NCBI GenBank assembly: GCA_963810915.1
Contig: CAWEPH010000006.1
Location: 248,001-312,000 of the forward strand
Source: JAOUEA01 sp963810915
GTDB lineage: Bacteria > Actinomycetota > UBA4738 > HRBIN12
Length of the DNA: 64,000 bases
Direction: 5' to 3'
Shown here: positions 7,082 through 16,108 of the stretch, piece after piece
How the letters are laid out: every line of letters starts with the position of its first letter
How positions within the stretch are numbered: the stretch's first letter is position 1
The notes under the pieces: model-generated
The model's database searches: none
Seen by the model: the letters and a program-made list of their open reading frames with translations, nothing else
What the model was told of the DNA's origin: nothing
Translations under genes and position numbers: made by a program

Positions 7082-8155
7082 TCAGGCGGCGACGTGGATC
7101 TCGCCGAACAACCCGTGGCTCTCGTCCTGCGGGCCTGCCGTGAAGTACAGCGAGTTCGTGGGTCCGGCGGCACCTCCATTGCCGAAGCCGATGGCCCACA
7201 GCCCGTCGATCCAGACCGGATCGCCGTTGGGCTTGTGCAGCACGCCGTCGTGGTGGAACGCCATTCCGTCCCAGGCGTAGGCGTTGATGCGGCCGTCGCC
7301 GAAGTTCCCCACGAGCAGGTCCCCGCTGAAGCGCCCGAAGTCGTCCGGGGCCCACGCGAGTCCCCACGGCGCGTCCAGCGCCCCGTGGCTCGCCACGCGA
7401 CCGAGCAGCGTCCCGTCGGTGCTGTACATGTCGACGAACCCTCGGCCGGCCCCGCCGAGCTCGTCCTCGCCCGCGGCGTCCTGCTTCGCGTAGGTCACGA
7501 AGATGTGGTCGCCGATGGCCTGGATCCCGAACGGCGCGTAGCGTGCCGGGAGCGACGGATCCCTGAAGGCGCTCTTGAGCACCTGGTGGAAGGATGCGTC
7601 GAAGACGTCCACACGCGCGTTGTGGAAGTCCGCCGCGTAGAGCATGTCGCCCGCCGACGTCGACGCGATCGCGAGGCCCTTGAAGATCGCGTCCTTGCCG
7701 TGACGGTTCACGACCGTGAACGCGCGCGTCGACGTAGCCGGTCCGGGCACGCCCGGGTTCCAGCCACGGATCGTGCCGGCCTCCGTGTCGAAGAGGAACA
7801 CCGAGGGTCCGGCGCTGCCCCCGTGACTGACCACGAAGCCGGGGCCGCCGTTGAACACGGTGCCGGTGGGCGCTCCGCCCACGCGCACCACGAGCGGGAT
7901 CGCGTTGCCCATCCCGTCGTAGAGCGTGGAGCGGTTCGTGCCGTTATCCGCGACCCACCACGGCGTGGAGGGACCTGCTGAGAGCCCCCACGCGTTCACC
8001 AGATGCTTGTCGAGATGGCTCGCCATCCCCGGAACGTCGGAGACGAGCTTGCTGACCCCATAGGCGTTGGGGTCGGTCCTCGCCGAGGACGTCGCGGGAA
8101 CGAGGAACAGGAGCAGCGGAGCAAGGAGCAACAAGGAACGAGCGCGTACGCGCAT
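7082..8155 (-). CDS. secreted TIGR03118-type beta-propeller protein
   Basis: A 357-residue protein with a signal peptide (about residues 1-25: basic start, leucine-rich core, SSAR region). The rest reads as NHL/YVTN-like propeller blades, for example HLVNAWGLSAGPSTPWWVAD, FKGLAIAS and YAADFHNARVDVFD. This is typical of the TIGR03118 family, which has no assigned biochemical role. It is expected to be exported and to fold into a propeller that binds a ligand or polymer. It is a single gene between the rsfS end and the hairpin at 7028. Family call is good; function unknown. Confidence 0.8.
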   Translation of the reverse strand: MRVRARSLLLLAPLLLFLVPATSSARTDPNAYGVSKLVSDVPGMASHLDKHLVNAWGLSAGPSTPWWVADNGTNRSTLYDGMGNAIPLVVRVGGAPTGTVFNGGPGFVVSHGGSAGPSVFLFDTEAGTIRGWNPGVPGPATSTRAFTVVNRHGKDAIFKGLAIASTSAGDMLYAADFHNARVDVFDASFHQVLKSAFRDPSLPARYAPFGIQAIGDHIFVTYAKQDAAGEDELGGAGRGFVDMYSTDGTLLGRVASHGALDAPWGLAWAPDDFGRFSGDLLVGNFGDGRINAYAWDGMAFHHDGVLHKPNGDPVWIDGLWAIGFGNGGAAGPTNSLYFTAGPQDESHGLFGEIHVAA

Positions 8156-8309
8156 GGATACCTCCCCGAAGGCCGACGATCTTCAGTCCGGCAGGGTGCC
8201 GATCTCCCCGCGGTCCGAGATCGGGGCGCCGGACCGAGGTACTACGGGCGGCAGGGCGAGAGGGTTCGACGCTGGCGAGATGTTCACGCAGATCGTGCAG
8301 CCGGTGGTG

Positions 8310-8723
8310 CTACCGCGCCCCGAAGGCCGCGTCCGCCCCGGCCCACGCGAGCTTGGGTGCGTCCGCCCACAGCCGCTCGAGGTCGTAGTAGTCGCGCTCC
8401 TCCTCGCCGAAGACGTGCACGACGACGTCGACGAAATCCAGCAACCACCAGCCGCCCTCCGGCTCGCCCTCGCGCCGCACCGGCTTCACGCCCAACCCGC
8501 GCGTGGCTTCCTCCACGGCATCGATGACGGTCTTGATCTGGCGTTGGCTCCCGGCCGAGCAGATCACGAAGTAGTCGGTGATCACGATGATCCGGCTCAC
8601 ATCGAGGACGGCGATGCGCTCCGCCTGCTTCTCGGCGGCGGCACGGGCGGCGACCAGCGCGACCTCACGGCTGGGCGGGAGCCCTTCGCCCCGCGCCCCC
8701 GTATGTACCTGCGCTCCGCTCAA
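8310..8723 (-). CDS. rsfS: ribosome silencing factor RsfS
   Basis: A 137-residue protein of the RsfS/Iojap family. It binds ribosomal protein L14 and blocks subunit joining when nutrients are scarce. Hallmarks are IVITDYFVICSAGSQRQIK, GWWLLDFVDVVVHVF and RDYYDLERLW. The TTG start at 8723 overlaps the stop of the lytR-like gene by TTGA and has GGAAGGA upstream; no other start exists in frame before the conserved core. The order nadD, lytR-like, rsfS is the usual actinobacterial one and implies a single transcript. Confidence 0.92.
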   Translation of the reverse strand: MSGAQVHTGARGEGLPPSREVALVAARAAAEKQAERIAVLDVSRIIVITDYFVICSAGSQRQIKTVIDAVEEATRGLGVKPVRREGEPEGGWWLLDFVDVVVHVFGEEERDYYDLERLWADAPKLAWAGADAAFGAR

Positions 8724-9826
8724 GCCGTGAAGTCCTTCCCCACCACGATGGTGATGTCGCCCACGCCCGATGGTACCGAGGATGCGAGGACTTGGCCGAT
8801 ACCCAGGGCCTCCCGGGCGCGCTGAGCGTCCCCCACGTTCTGTTTGCCGTTGGCGAAGATGTCGGTCGACGGGATATCGAAGGACTGCGCGTTCTGAGAG
8901 ATCACCACGCGGAATCCGGCCGGGATGATCTTCCGCCCCACCTGCTCGCCCACGCCCGGCGCGCCGTTGCCGTTCTGCACGATGGCCGGCACTGGGGTCG
9001 CGGTCCCCCAGGTCGACCCGACGAGATCGTCGAGGGCCGGCTGCTGTGAGACCTCCATCGTGCCGGCGACCGTCTGCGTCGGCATCGGAACGGTGCGCGC
9101 TCCGGCCGCCCCGTCGAGGGTCCTCTGCACCGAGGGCAACGGCGTCGAGCCCACGACGTCCGAGGGCTGCAGGGTGGGCGGCTCGGCGAGCAGCGCGGTG
9201 AGCATCGTCGCCCACCGAAGATCGGGGTCGCCTCCCTCGGCGCGCATCAGCGCGGCCACCTCGATCCCGTTCAACTCGACATCCCCAGGGCCGAGCACGC
9301 CGGAGGGCGTCACCACAGCGAGCGGCAGGTGGACGCTTAAGCCACCGGCACGATCGACCATCCGAGCGAGCCCATCGAGGTTCATCTCCACGTAGTCGCG
9401 GGTCCACGCGCCGACCTCGTTCGCCAGCGCCACCTGCATGCTGGGGCCGGGCAGGTCCGCGACATCGGTCGCGAGCGTCTCGCCCTGTCCGGGCACGATG
9501 ACCGTGAGGCCCGTGGGGATGGGCATCGTCGCGGCGGGATGACCTCCCCCGAGCGAACCGATCACGGCGAGGTAGGGCGCTGAGCCGCCGGTGATGTTGA
9601 AGGCGAGCAGCCTGGGGGCGGCCGGTCCCCCGCTGGCCGCTTCCGTCGGTCTGACGGGACAGCCGACGCATGAGTCGCCGGAGGAAGCGAGCGCCCACCA
9701 GGTGCCGCCAGCCGCCAGCGCCACGACGACGGCGACGATCACCCCGGCGCGCCCTCGGCGGCGCCGCGCGGTGCGCCGGGCCCGGGAGGCCCGCACCGGC
9801 CCACCCGGGGTCTCCTCGGGCGTCAC
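8720..9826 (-). CDS. LytR-CpsA-Psr family protein with LytR_C domain
   Basis: A 368-residue membrane-anchored protein. A basic cytoplasmic tail is followed by one transmembrane helix (about residues 22-42), a diverged LCP-like extracytoplasmic domain and a C-terminal LytR_C domain (FRVVISQNAQSFDIPSTD onward). LCP proteins attach anionic polymers to peptidoglycan. I cannot confirm the arginines needed for that here, so a regulatory or binding role is possible. GTG at 9826 overlaps the nadD stop (GTGA), and its own stop overlaps the rsfS start, so the three genes are coupled. Confidence 0.75.
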   Translation of the reverse strand: MTPEETPGGPVRASRARRTARRRRGRAGVIVAVVVALAAGGTWWALASSGDSCVGCPVRPTEAASGGPAAPRLLAFNITGGSAPYLAVIGSLGGGHPAATMPIPTGLTVIVPGQGETLATDVADLPGPSMQVALANEVGAWTRDYVEMNLDGLARMVDRAGGLSVHLPLAVVTPSGVLGPGDVELNGIEVAALMRAEGGDPDLRWATMLTALLAEPPTLQPSDVVGSTPLPSVQRTLDGAAGARTVPMPTQTVAGTMEVSQQPALDDLVGSTWGTATPVPAIVQNGNGAPGVGEQVGRKIIPAGFRVVISQNAQSFDIPSTDIFANGKQNVGDAQRAREALGIGQVLASSVPSGVGDITIVVGKDFTA

Positions 9827-10419
9827 CGGTAGAGCCCCGCCTTCTCGATGTAGGACTTCACGCCCTCGGGCACGAGGTAGCGGATGGGACGCGCGGCCTC
9901 CACGCGCATCCGGATGTCCGTCGACGAGATGGCCAGCGCCGGGATGTTCATGACGGTGATGTCCGGGTTGTGCTGAGGTGCGTGGGCCTCGAAGGCTGCG
10001 ATGTCGTAGCCCGGGCGGGTCGCCGCGATGAAGTGGGCGAGCGCGAAGAGGTCGTCGGGCTGCTTCCACTGGAAGATCTCGAGGACGGCGTCCGCGCCCG
10101 TGACGAAGAAGAGGTCCGCGTCGCCGCCCAGCTCGTCCTTCAGCCCTCGCAGGGTGTCGACCGTGTAGGTCGGGCCGTCGCGGTCCACCTCCATCCGCGA
10201 GACGCGGAACAGGGGGTTGGACGCGGTCGCGATCACCGTCATCAGGTATCGATCCTCCGGCGGGGACACCTCCCCGTGCTCCTTCATCCACGGCTGCCCC
10301 GTGGGCACGAAGATGACCCCATCCAGTCCGAACTGGTTGAGGGCTTCCTCGGCGGTCACGAGGTGGCCGTAGTGGATGGGGTCGAAGGTGCCGCCCATGA
10401 CCCCCAGGCGTGTTCCCAC
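9823..10419 (-). CDS. nadD: nicotinate-nucleotide adenylyltransferase
   Basis: A 198-residue cytoplasmic enzyme that transfers AMP from ATP to nicotinate mononucleotide in NAD synthesis. It has the nucleotidyltransferase signature GGTFDPIHYGH at the N-terminus and ISSTDIRMRVE near residue 165, both diagnostic of NadD. GTG at 10419 is used as start; an internal ATG at 10398 would leave the signature almost at the first residue. It is tightly coupled downstream to the LCP-like gene. Confidence 0.95.
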   Translation of the reverse strand: MGTRLGVMGGTFDPIHYGHLVTAEEALNQFGLDGVIFVPTGQPWMKEHGEVSPPEDRYLMTVIATASNPLFRVSRMEVDRDGPTYTVDTLRGLKDELGGDADLFFVTGADAVLEIFQWKQPDDLFALAHFIAATRPGYDIAAFEAHAPQHNPDITVMNIPALAISSTDIRMRVEAARPIRYLVPEGVKSYIEKAGLYR

Positions 10420-10423
10420 CCGC

Positions 10424-10861
10424 CTATCCTAGCCACGCCTCCAGGTCGTTCACGTGCTTGGCGTAGTGAAGTGGGCCGCTCTCCTCGAACCACTCCCAGG
10501 CGTCGGAGGTCACCTCCGGCATCGTCGCGAATCCCTCACGCGCCTTCAGCCGCGCGGCCTCGCATACGGCGCGCACGGTGTCCGGGTCCATGGTGCGCGA
10601 CAGCAGGAACCAGGCGTGGTTCACGTCGGCGACCACGAGGGCGTCGTCGGCCGTGCGATCGAACGTTCCTCCGCGGATCTCGCCCAGCACCCGCGCGCAG
10701 TCCTCCAGCCAGCCCCCGACGTGGAACATCGCGTCCTTCGGCGACCACCCGTCGGGCGTGAATGTGGGCTCTTCGAACCGATCCTCCGGCACGCGCGCGA
10801 ACGCGGCCTGCAGCCGCCGCCAGCCCTCCTCCTCCGCGACCAGCAAACGGTGCGCGTCCAC
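10424..10861 (-). CDS. DinB-like four-helix protein
   Basis: A 145-residue soluble protein with the DinB/maleylpyruvate-isomerase N-terminal fold. SPKDAMFHVGGWLEDC and a C-terminal HYAKHVNDLEAWL supply the histidines typical of the metal site. Members include thiol-dependent transferases and proteins of unknown role. The GTG at 10861 follows directly after the obgE stop codon, so it is co-transcribed between obgE and nadD. The specific function is unknown. Confidence 0.7.
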   Translation of the reverse strand: MDAHRLLVAEEEGWRRLQAAFARVPEDRFEEPTFTPDGWSPKDAMFHVGGWLEDCARVLGEIRGGTFDRTADDALVVADVNHAWFLLSRTMDPDTVRAVCEAARLKAREGFATMPEVTSDAWEWFEESGPLHYAKHVNDLEAWLG

Positions 10862-12133
10862 TCAGCCCTCCCCCGCCTCGCGGTCCTCGGGGTGTTCGTC
10901 GGGGAGGAACTCGAAGACCTTCTCGCGGATCACGACCTCGTCGCCGTGATGGGCCCCCAACGAGACCAGCTTGCGCTCGACGCCCTCCTTCTTCAGGCGT
11001 CGCCCCAGCTCCGCGGCGTCACCTTCGTCCTCGAGGTCGGCCTCCATCACCCAGCGCTCGACGTTGCGCCCCGCGACGTGCCAGCGTCCCGCATCGTCGC
11101 GCGTCACCGTGAACTTGGGACGTCCGGGCCGCAGGACCACGTGGGCCGCGCGCTCGGGCGCCGCGGCCTCCGCCTCCTTGGCCAGGAGCCCCAGCCGCTC
11201 CAGCAGCGTGTCGATCCCCTCGCCGGTCATCGCGGAGACCGCCAGGGCGGCGGGGCCGAGGCCGGTAGCAGCCTCGGAGGGATCGTCCACGAGGTCGGCC
11301 TTCGCCGCCACCAGGAGCGACGGACGCTCCACGAGCTGGGGATCGTAGGCGGCGAGCTCTGCGCGCAGGATCGCCAGGTCGGCGACGGGATCCTCCGCGG
11401 CGAGATCCACGACGAGGACCAGCGCGCGGCATCGGACGATGTGCCGCAGGAACCGATGCCCGAGCCCGCGGCCCTCGCTGGCGCCCTCGACGAGCCCCGG
11501 GATGTCCGCCACCACGAAGCGATCGGCGTCCTCGCCGGCCACGCCCAGGTTGGGCGTGAGCGTCGTGAAGGGATAGTTGGCGATCTTGGGCTTCGCGGCC
11601 GTGAGCCGGGCGAGGAGGGTGGACTTCCCCGCGTTCGGAAGTCCTACCAGGCCGACGTCGGCGACCGTCCGCAGCTCCACCGTGAGGGTCTTGGTCTCGC
11701 CGGACTCGCCCGGCTCGGCCGAGCGGGGAACCCGGTTCCGCGGGCCGGCGAACGCCACGTTGCCGCGCCCACCGCGCCCCCCGCGAGCCACGACCGCCCT
11801 CGCACCCTCCCCGACCAGATCGGCGAGCATCCCTTGATCGTCGAAGACCACCGTGCCGTCGGGCACGGGAAGGACCAGGTCGCCGCCGGAGGCCCCGTCG
11901 CGCTTGGTGCTCCGTCCCGCCTCCCCGTGCTTGGCCCGCTGGTGGGGGTGTTCGGCCAGCCAGGAGAGGTCGTGCACCCCGCGCATCACCTCGAAGATCA
12001 CCGAGCCGCCGTCGCCGCCGTTTCCCCCGTCGGGACCGCCACGGGGCTTGTACGGCTCGCTGTGCAGGTGCGCGGAGCCGTTGCCGCCTCGGCCCGCCTC
12101 CGCGAAGACCCTGCACTCGTCGACGAACGCCAT
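10862..12133 (-). CDS. obgE: Obg GTPase
   Basis: A 423-residue GTPase needed for large-subunit assembly and stress control. The glycine-rich Obg domain (GRGGNGSAHLHSE, GGPDGGNGGDGG) spans about residues 1-158. The G domain follows with GLPNAGKST, DIPGL and AAKADL. The C-terminal OCT domain (FTVTRDDAGRWHVAG onward) is present, as in Gram-positive Obg proteins. The ATG at 12133 begins the conserved AFVDECRVFAEAGRGG. It lies in the standard rplU-rpmA-obgE neighbourhood, but a short opposing gene separates it from rpmA. Confidence 0.95.
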   Translation of the reverse strand: MAFVDECRVFAEAGRGGNGSAHLHSEPYKPRGGPDGGNGGDGGSVIFEVMRGVHDLSWLAEHPHQRAKHGEAGRSTKRDGASGGDLVLPVPDGTVVFDDQGMLADLVGEGARAVVARGGRGGRGNVAFAGPRNRVPRSAEPGESGETKTLTVELRTVADVGLVGLPNAGKSTLLARLTAAKPKIANYPFTTLTPNLGVAGEDADRFVVADIPGLVEGASEGRGLGHRFLRHIVRCRALVLVVDLAAEDPVADLAILRAELAAYDPQLVERPSLLVAAKADLVDDPSEAATGLGPAALAVSAMTGEGIDTLLERLGLLAKEAEAAAPERAAHVVLRPGRPKFTVTRDDAGRWHVAGRNVERWVMEADLEDEGDAAELGRRLKKEGVERKLVSLGAHHGDEVVIREKVFEFLPDEHPEDREAGEG

Positions 12134-12175
12134 GCATCCCAGCTTAGGTGGTCGCACCCGGGGCCGGCGGTCATC

Positions 12176-12637
12176 ATGAGCGGCATGAGCGCGCCCGAAC
12201 CCATCACGGTGTGGATGGTGCACCTCGCCCGCGGTGAGGTGGACGACGACGTCAAGGGCACCCTCGAAGCGGCGGAAGACGGCCTGCGGTTCGTCGCGGG
12301 CCGCACGAACGCGGAGGCGGTGATCCCCTACGGCGCGATCCGCCAGATCAAACGGCTGCGGATGAGTCCGGTGCTCATGGTCGAGTGGGAGGACGAGGAT
12401 CGCCGCCGCACGGCCTTCTATTTCTCCCAGCCACCGCCTCTTCACCCCGCAGCGGGCGAGACGAAGGATCCGACGGCAAGGCCGGAGCGCATCTCTCCCT
12501 TGCCCTTCAAGCGGAGCGGCAAACGGAAGGCCCAGCGGGTGAACGCCACCTACCTCCAGCAGGCGAACATGAGCAAGCGCGACCTGATCCAGTCGTGGGT
12601 GGAGGCGGTGCAGGAACGGATGCGCGCGGTGCGCTGA
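12176..12637 (+). CDS. conserved hypothetical protein
   Basis: A 153-residue soluble protein (start ATG 12176; an ATG at 12185 would give 150 residues). The N-terminal half (TVWMVHLARGEVDDDVKGTL, LRFVAGRTNAEAVIPYGAI) resembles a small PH-like or beta-rich domain. The C-terminal part is basic and ends in an amphipathic helix. I do not recognise a family with certainty. It is inserted on the opposite strand between obgE and rpmA and converges on rpmA with only 7 bases between stop codons. Confidence 0.65.
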   Translation: MSGMSAPEPITVWMVHLARGEVDDDVKGTLEAAEDGLRFVAGRTNAEAVIPYGAIRQIKRLRMSPVLMVEWEDEDRRRTAFYFSQPPPLHPAAGETKDPTARPERISPLPFKRSGKRKAQRVNATYLQQANMSKRDLIQSWVEAVQERMRAVR

Positions 12638-12644
12638 GCGCCGT

Positions 12645-12899
12645 CTACTCGGCGGGAACGACCGAGGCGATCTTGCGTCCGCGGGACTCGTGGTAGGCGA
12701 TGTTGCCGTCGCGCAACGCGAACAACGTGTCGTCGCTGCCCTTGCCCACGCCGTCGCCCGGGTGGATCCGCGTGCCGCGCTGGCGCACGATGACGGAACC
12801 CGCGGTGACCGTCTCGCCACCGTAGGCCTTCACGCCGAGGCGCTTCGCGTTCGAATCGCGGCCGTTCCGGGACGAGCCGCCGCCCTTCTTGTGTGCCAT
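12645..12899 (-). CDS. rpmA: 50S ribosomal protein L27
   Basis: An 84-residue ribosomal protein of the peptidyl-transferase centre. The N-terminus is AHKKGGGSSRNGRDSNAKRL, the strongly conserved L27 start, and the protein has normal length. GGAGGA lies just upstream of the ATG at 12899. It is in operon with rplU and rne. Confidence 0.97.
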   Translation of the reverse strand: MAHKKGGGSSRNGRDSNAKRLGVKAYGGETVTAGSVIVRQRGTRIHPGDGVGKGSDDTLFALRDGNIAYHESRGRKIASVVPAE

Positions 12900-12933
12900 A
12901 GATCCTCCAGGGTAGCAAACGGGCCGTGCGACC

Positions 12934-13367
12934 CTACTCGGCGGCCTCGGCCTCAGGTGCCAGCGGCCTCGGCGGCCTCCGGCGCGTCCTCCGGGGCTCG
13001 TGTCCTCGACCTTCTCCGCCTTGGGCTCGGCCTTCTTGGCGGCCGCCTTCTTCGGCGCCCCGCCGAGCGAGACGTCCCTGATCTCGAGCAGGGTCAGGAG
13101 CTGACGATGACCGCCGCGCTTCGCGTAGCCGGTCTTCGGGCGGTACTTGAAGATCTTGACCTTCTCGCCCTTCTTCTCCCCCAGCGGCGCGGCCGTGACC
13201 GTGGCCTTCGCGGCCTCCGACCCCACGTGCGTGGTGCCGTCGTCGTCCACCACGAGGATGGGGTGGAAGGTGAGCGTCTCGCCCTCGTGGACCAGCTTCT
13301 CCACCTCGATCACATCGCCCGCCTGCACCTTCTGCTGCTTGCCGCCCGTCTTGATCACCGCGTACAT
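12934..13367 (-). CDS. rplU: 50S ribosomal protein L21 (3' end frameshifted)
   Basis: The core MYAVIKTGGKQQKVQAGD to LLTLLEI is complete L21. A lysine- and alanine-rich tail follows, as in other actinobacteria. As written, the frame has no stop and would run into rpmA. In the other frames the tail reads as an acidic alanine/glutamate stretch ending at TGA 12953 or TAG 12934. One or two single-base errors near 12955-13005 are therefore likely, and the end given is the best estimate. Of two ATGs, 13367 is better placed after GGAGGG than 13373. It sits between rne and rpmA. Confidence 0.88.
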
Positions 13368-13383
13368 CGTCATCCCTCCGGAA

Positions 13384-15595
13384 TCACGCTTCGTAGTTGA
13401 CCAGGATGCCCCGGCCTTCGCAGGTGGGGCAGGTCTCGGAGAATGACTCGACCAGACCGCCGGACACGCGCTTGCGCGTGACCTGCATCAGCCCCAACGG
13501 CCCGATCTCGAACACCTGCGACCTGGTCTTGTCGAGGGCCAGTGCGTCCTTCATGGTGTCCTCGACCTGCTTCTTGTTCTTCTCGAGCAGCATATCGATG
13601 AAGTCGATCACGATGATGCCGCCGATGTCCCGCAGCCGCAGCTGACGGGCCACCTCCTTGGCCGCCTCGAGGTTGGTGTTCACCACGGTCTCTTCGAGGT
13701 TGGTCTTGCCCACCGACTTGCCCGTGTTCACGTCGACGATCGTCATGGCCTCGGTGCGCTCGATGATCAGGTAGCCGCCCGAGGGCAGCCAGACCTTGCG
13801 ATCGAGCGCCTTGTGGATCTGCTCGACGATCCGGTGCTCCTCGAAGGCCGGGAGCTTGCCCTGGGTGAGCCGGACCTTGGGCTCGAGGTCGGGCGCGACG
13901 TCGCGGACGTACCCCATGATCTTCTCGTGCACGCGCGGCGAGTCCGTGACCAGTTCGCGGTACTCCTCGTCGGTGAAGAGGTCGCGGAAGACGCGCACGG
14001 TGAGTTCCGGCTCCTCGTAGAGGACCTCGGGAGCCTTCACCTTCTTCGCCTGCTTCTGGATCTCGTTCCACTGGCGCACCAGGCGGTCCAGGTCGCGCGT
14101 GAGGTTCTCCTCGCTAGCGCCCTCGGCCGCGGTGCGCACGATCACGCCGTGCCCCTCGGGCTTGATCTTGCGCATGATCGACTTCAACCGCTTGCGCTCC
14201 TCGTCGGGGAGGCGCCGGCTGATGCCGGAGAGGCTCTGGTCGGGCGCGAAGACGAGGTAGCGCCCGGGAAGGGAGATCTGTGCGGTGAGCCGCGCGCCCT
14301 TGCCGCCCATCGGATCCTTGGTCACCTGCACCATGACGCCCTGCCCGGACTTCAGCACCTGCTCGATGCGCGGCGCCGGGCCCTCGAGGTCCTCGGGCCG
14401 GTAGTTCACCTCGCCCGCGTAGAGGACGCCGTTGCGTCCGCGGCCGATGTCGACGAACGCCGCCTCCATGCCCGGGAGCACGTTCTGCACGCGCCCCAGG
14501 TAGACGTTGCCCACCATCGACGTGGCGCCGGTCCGCGTGACGTAGTGCTGGACCAAGATCTCTTCCTCGAGCACCGCGATCTGATCGCGATCGCCGTGCT
14601 CCGTGATCACCATGAGCTTGTCCGTGATGCGCGGCGGGAGCGGTTCCGGCTCGCGCCGGCGCCGGCGATCGCCGCCGCCCACGCGGCCCGTGCGGCTGCG
14701 ACTGCTGCGGATCCCGCGGGTGGGTCCGCCCGACGCCACCTGCTCCTCGACGGACATGGCCTTGGAACGGCCCTTGCCCTGCCTGGGTGTCGCTTCCTTG
14801 GCGGAGGGGGCATCGCCCTTGGGCGCGGCGCCTTCGGCGAGTGCCTTCCCGGCCCCGCCCCGCGACCCGCGCCTGCGACGGCGCGAACCGGAGGATCCGT
14901 TCTCGGTCGATCCGGATGCCGCGACGTCGGGAAGGGCATCCTCGCGTTGCGTGTCGGCGGTCTCGACGGTGGGGGCCTCGTCGTCGGCTCCCTGGTCGGC
15001 CTGCGGCGGTCGACGCTCCGGAGGTCGAGCGTCCTCCACGTCCGCGGCCACCGCGCCGGCGTCGCTTGCGGGTCCCGGTGGCCGTGCCGGACGCACCCGG
15101 TGTCGGCCCGTCGGATCCCGCGGCCAGCGGCTCCGCCTCGGGGGTCGAGGTGGAAGCCTCCGGGGCGGGCTTGGGCTGGCGCGCCCGGGCCGGCCTGGAG
15201 GCGCGGGGTTCCTGCTCCGCGGGTTCCTCGCGCTGCGTGGGCTCCTTCGTCGTCGCGGCGGAACCGGAGCCGGTGCCGCGGCCCCGTCCACCCCTGCTGC
15301 GTGAACGGGAGGAGGCCGGTCGCTCGGCCGCGGTGGTGTCGCCCTCCGGCGAGGACCGGGGGCTCTCGGGCTTCTCCGCGATGGTCTCGGTCGATGCCGC
15401 CGACGGCTTCGCCTCCCTCACGGCGGAGGCACGGCGCGCGGGCTGGGGCTCGCTAGGCGGCTTCTCGGTCTTGGTCGTGGCCTTGGGGATCGGCGCTCCG
15501 CGCTTGAACGCGGCCGCGCGCTCGGCGGCGGCGGTGTCGGTCGGACGATCGGTCGCGGGCGCGCTTGGCGTCGCGACATCGGTCTCGTGGTCCAT
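13384..15595 (-). CDS. rne: ribonuclease E/G family protein (one frameshift)
   Basis: An endoribonuclease of RNA decay and rRNA processing, about 737 residues. The first about 180 residues are low-complexity Ala/Glu/Arg repeats. The catalytic core follows: an S1-like domain (GNVYLGRVQNVLPGMEAAFV), then TIVDVNTGKSVG and IIVIDFIDM with the metal-binding aspartates, and the zinc-link CPTCEGRG near the C-terminus. The frame changes once near 15060, within the disordered region, so a single indel joins the ATG at 15595 to the core. AAGGGAG precedes the start. It heads rne-rplU-rpmA. Confidence 0.9.
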
Positions 15596-16108
15596 CTAGG
15601 GGTTACTCCCTTCGCTCTGCGCGAGGGGGCGGGCCGGACGGAGTGCTGGAGGACCGCACCATCGAGATGCCGAGCACCTCGGAGGATGATCTCTGCGGTT
15701 CGTTCAGCGGACCCGCGCTGCGACGGTCACACCCGTCACGCGCCGGGCCGCGCGCGTCATCGCGCACCCGGTCGTCCTTGTCCGGCGCTCGCGTTCCGCG
15801 CCTCCGAACGATCTCCGATCGCTCGGCGCGGCGGTCGCGCGCCACCTCGACGTCTTGCTGGATCCCGCTGGGAGCCGACCGATCGTCGACGTTCCCGCGG
15901 GCACATCTGACGTGCAGCATAACAGCCATGATCGTCGTTCTCGCCGAAGCACCGGCGTCCACCTGTGGGTCGCTGTAGTGCGGGTGGGGTTGCGTTCCAG
16001 CGCCACCGGACTAGTCCGTTCGGGGCAGCTCACCCCTCGTCTGTCCCCCATGGGGAACCCTGCGTACGGCGTATGGGCGCGGTAGGCCCGGATACCGACA
16101 CTTCCTGT
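15596..16108. other. intergenic region between rne and a response regulator
   Basis: This is 513 bases with no recognised gene. It must contain the divergent promoters of rne (minus) and the response-regulator/kinase gene (plus). The length leaves room for a long rne leader, which in other bacteria mediates autoregulation. I found no clear promoter pair or riboswitch. Confidence 0.5.

Noticed and set aside
10454..12637. A 727-codon plus-strand open frame
   Set aside because: Most of it is antisense to the DinB-like gene and obgE. Only the last part, from 12176, has independent support.
12645..13373. Apparent rplU-rpmA fusion protein
   Set aside because: Both proteins have normal ends and rpmA has its own ribosome site. 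One or two indels in the rplU tail remove the stop.
13813..15456. A 547-codon plus-strand open frame
   Set aside because: It is antisense to rne, a product of GC-rich codon bias.
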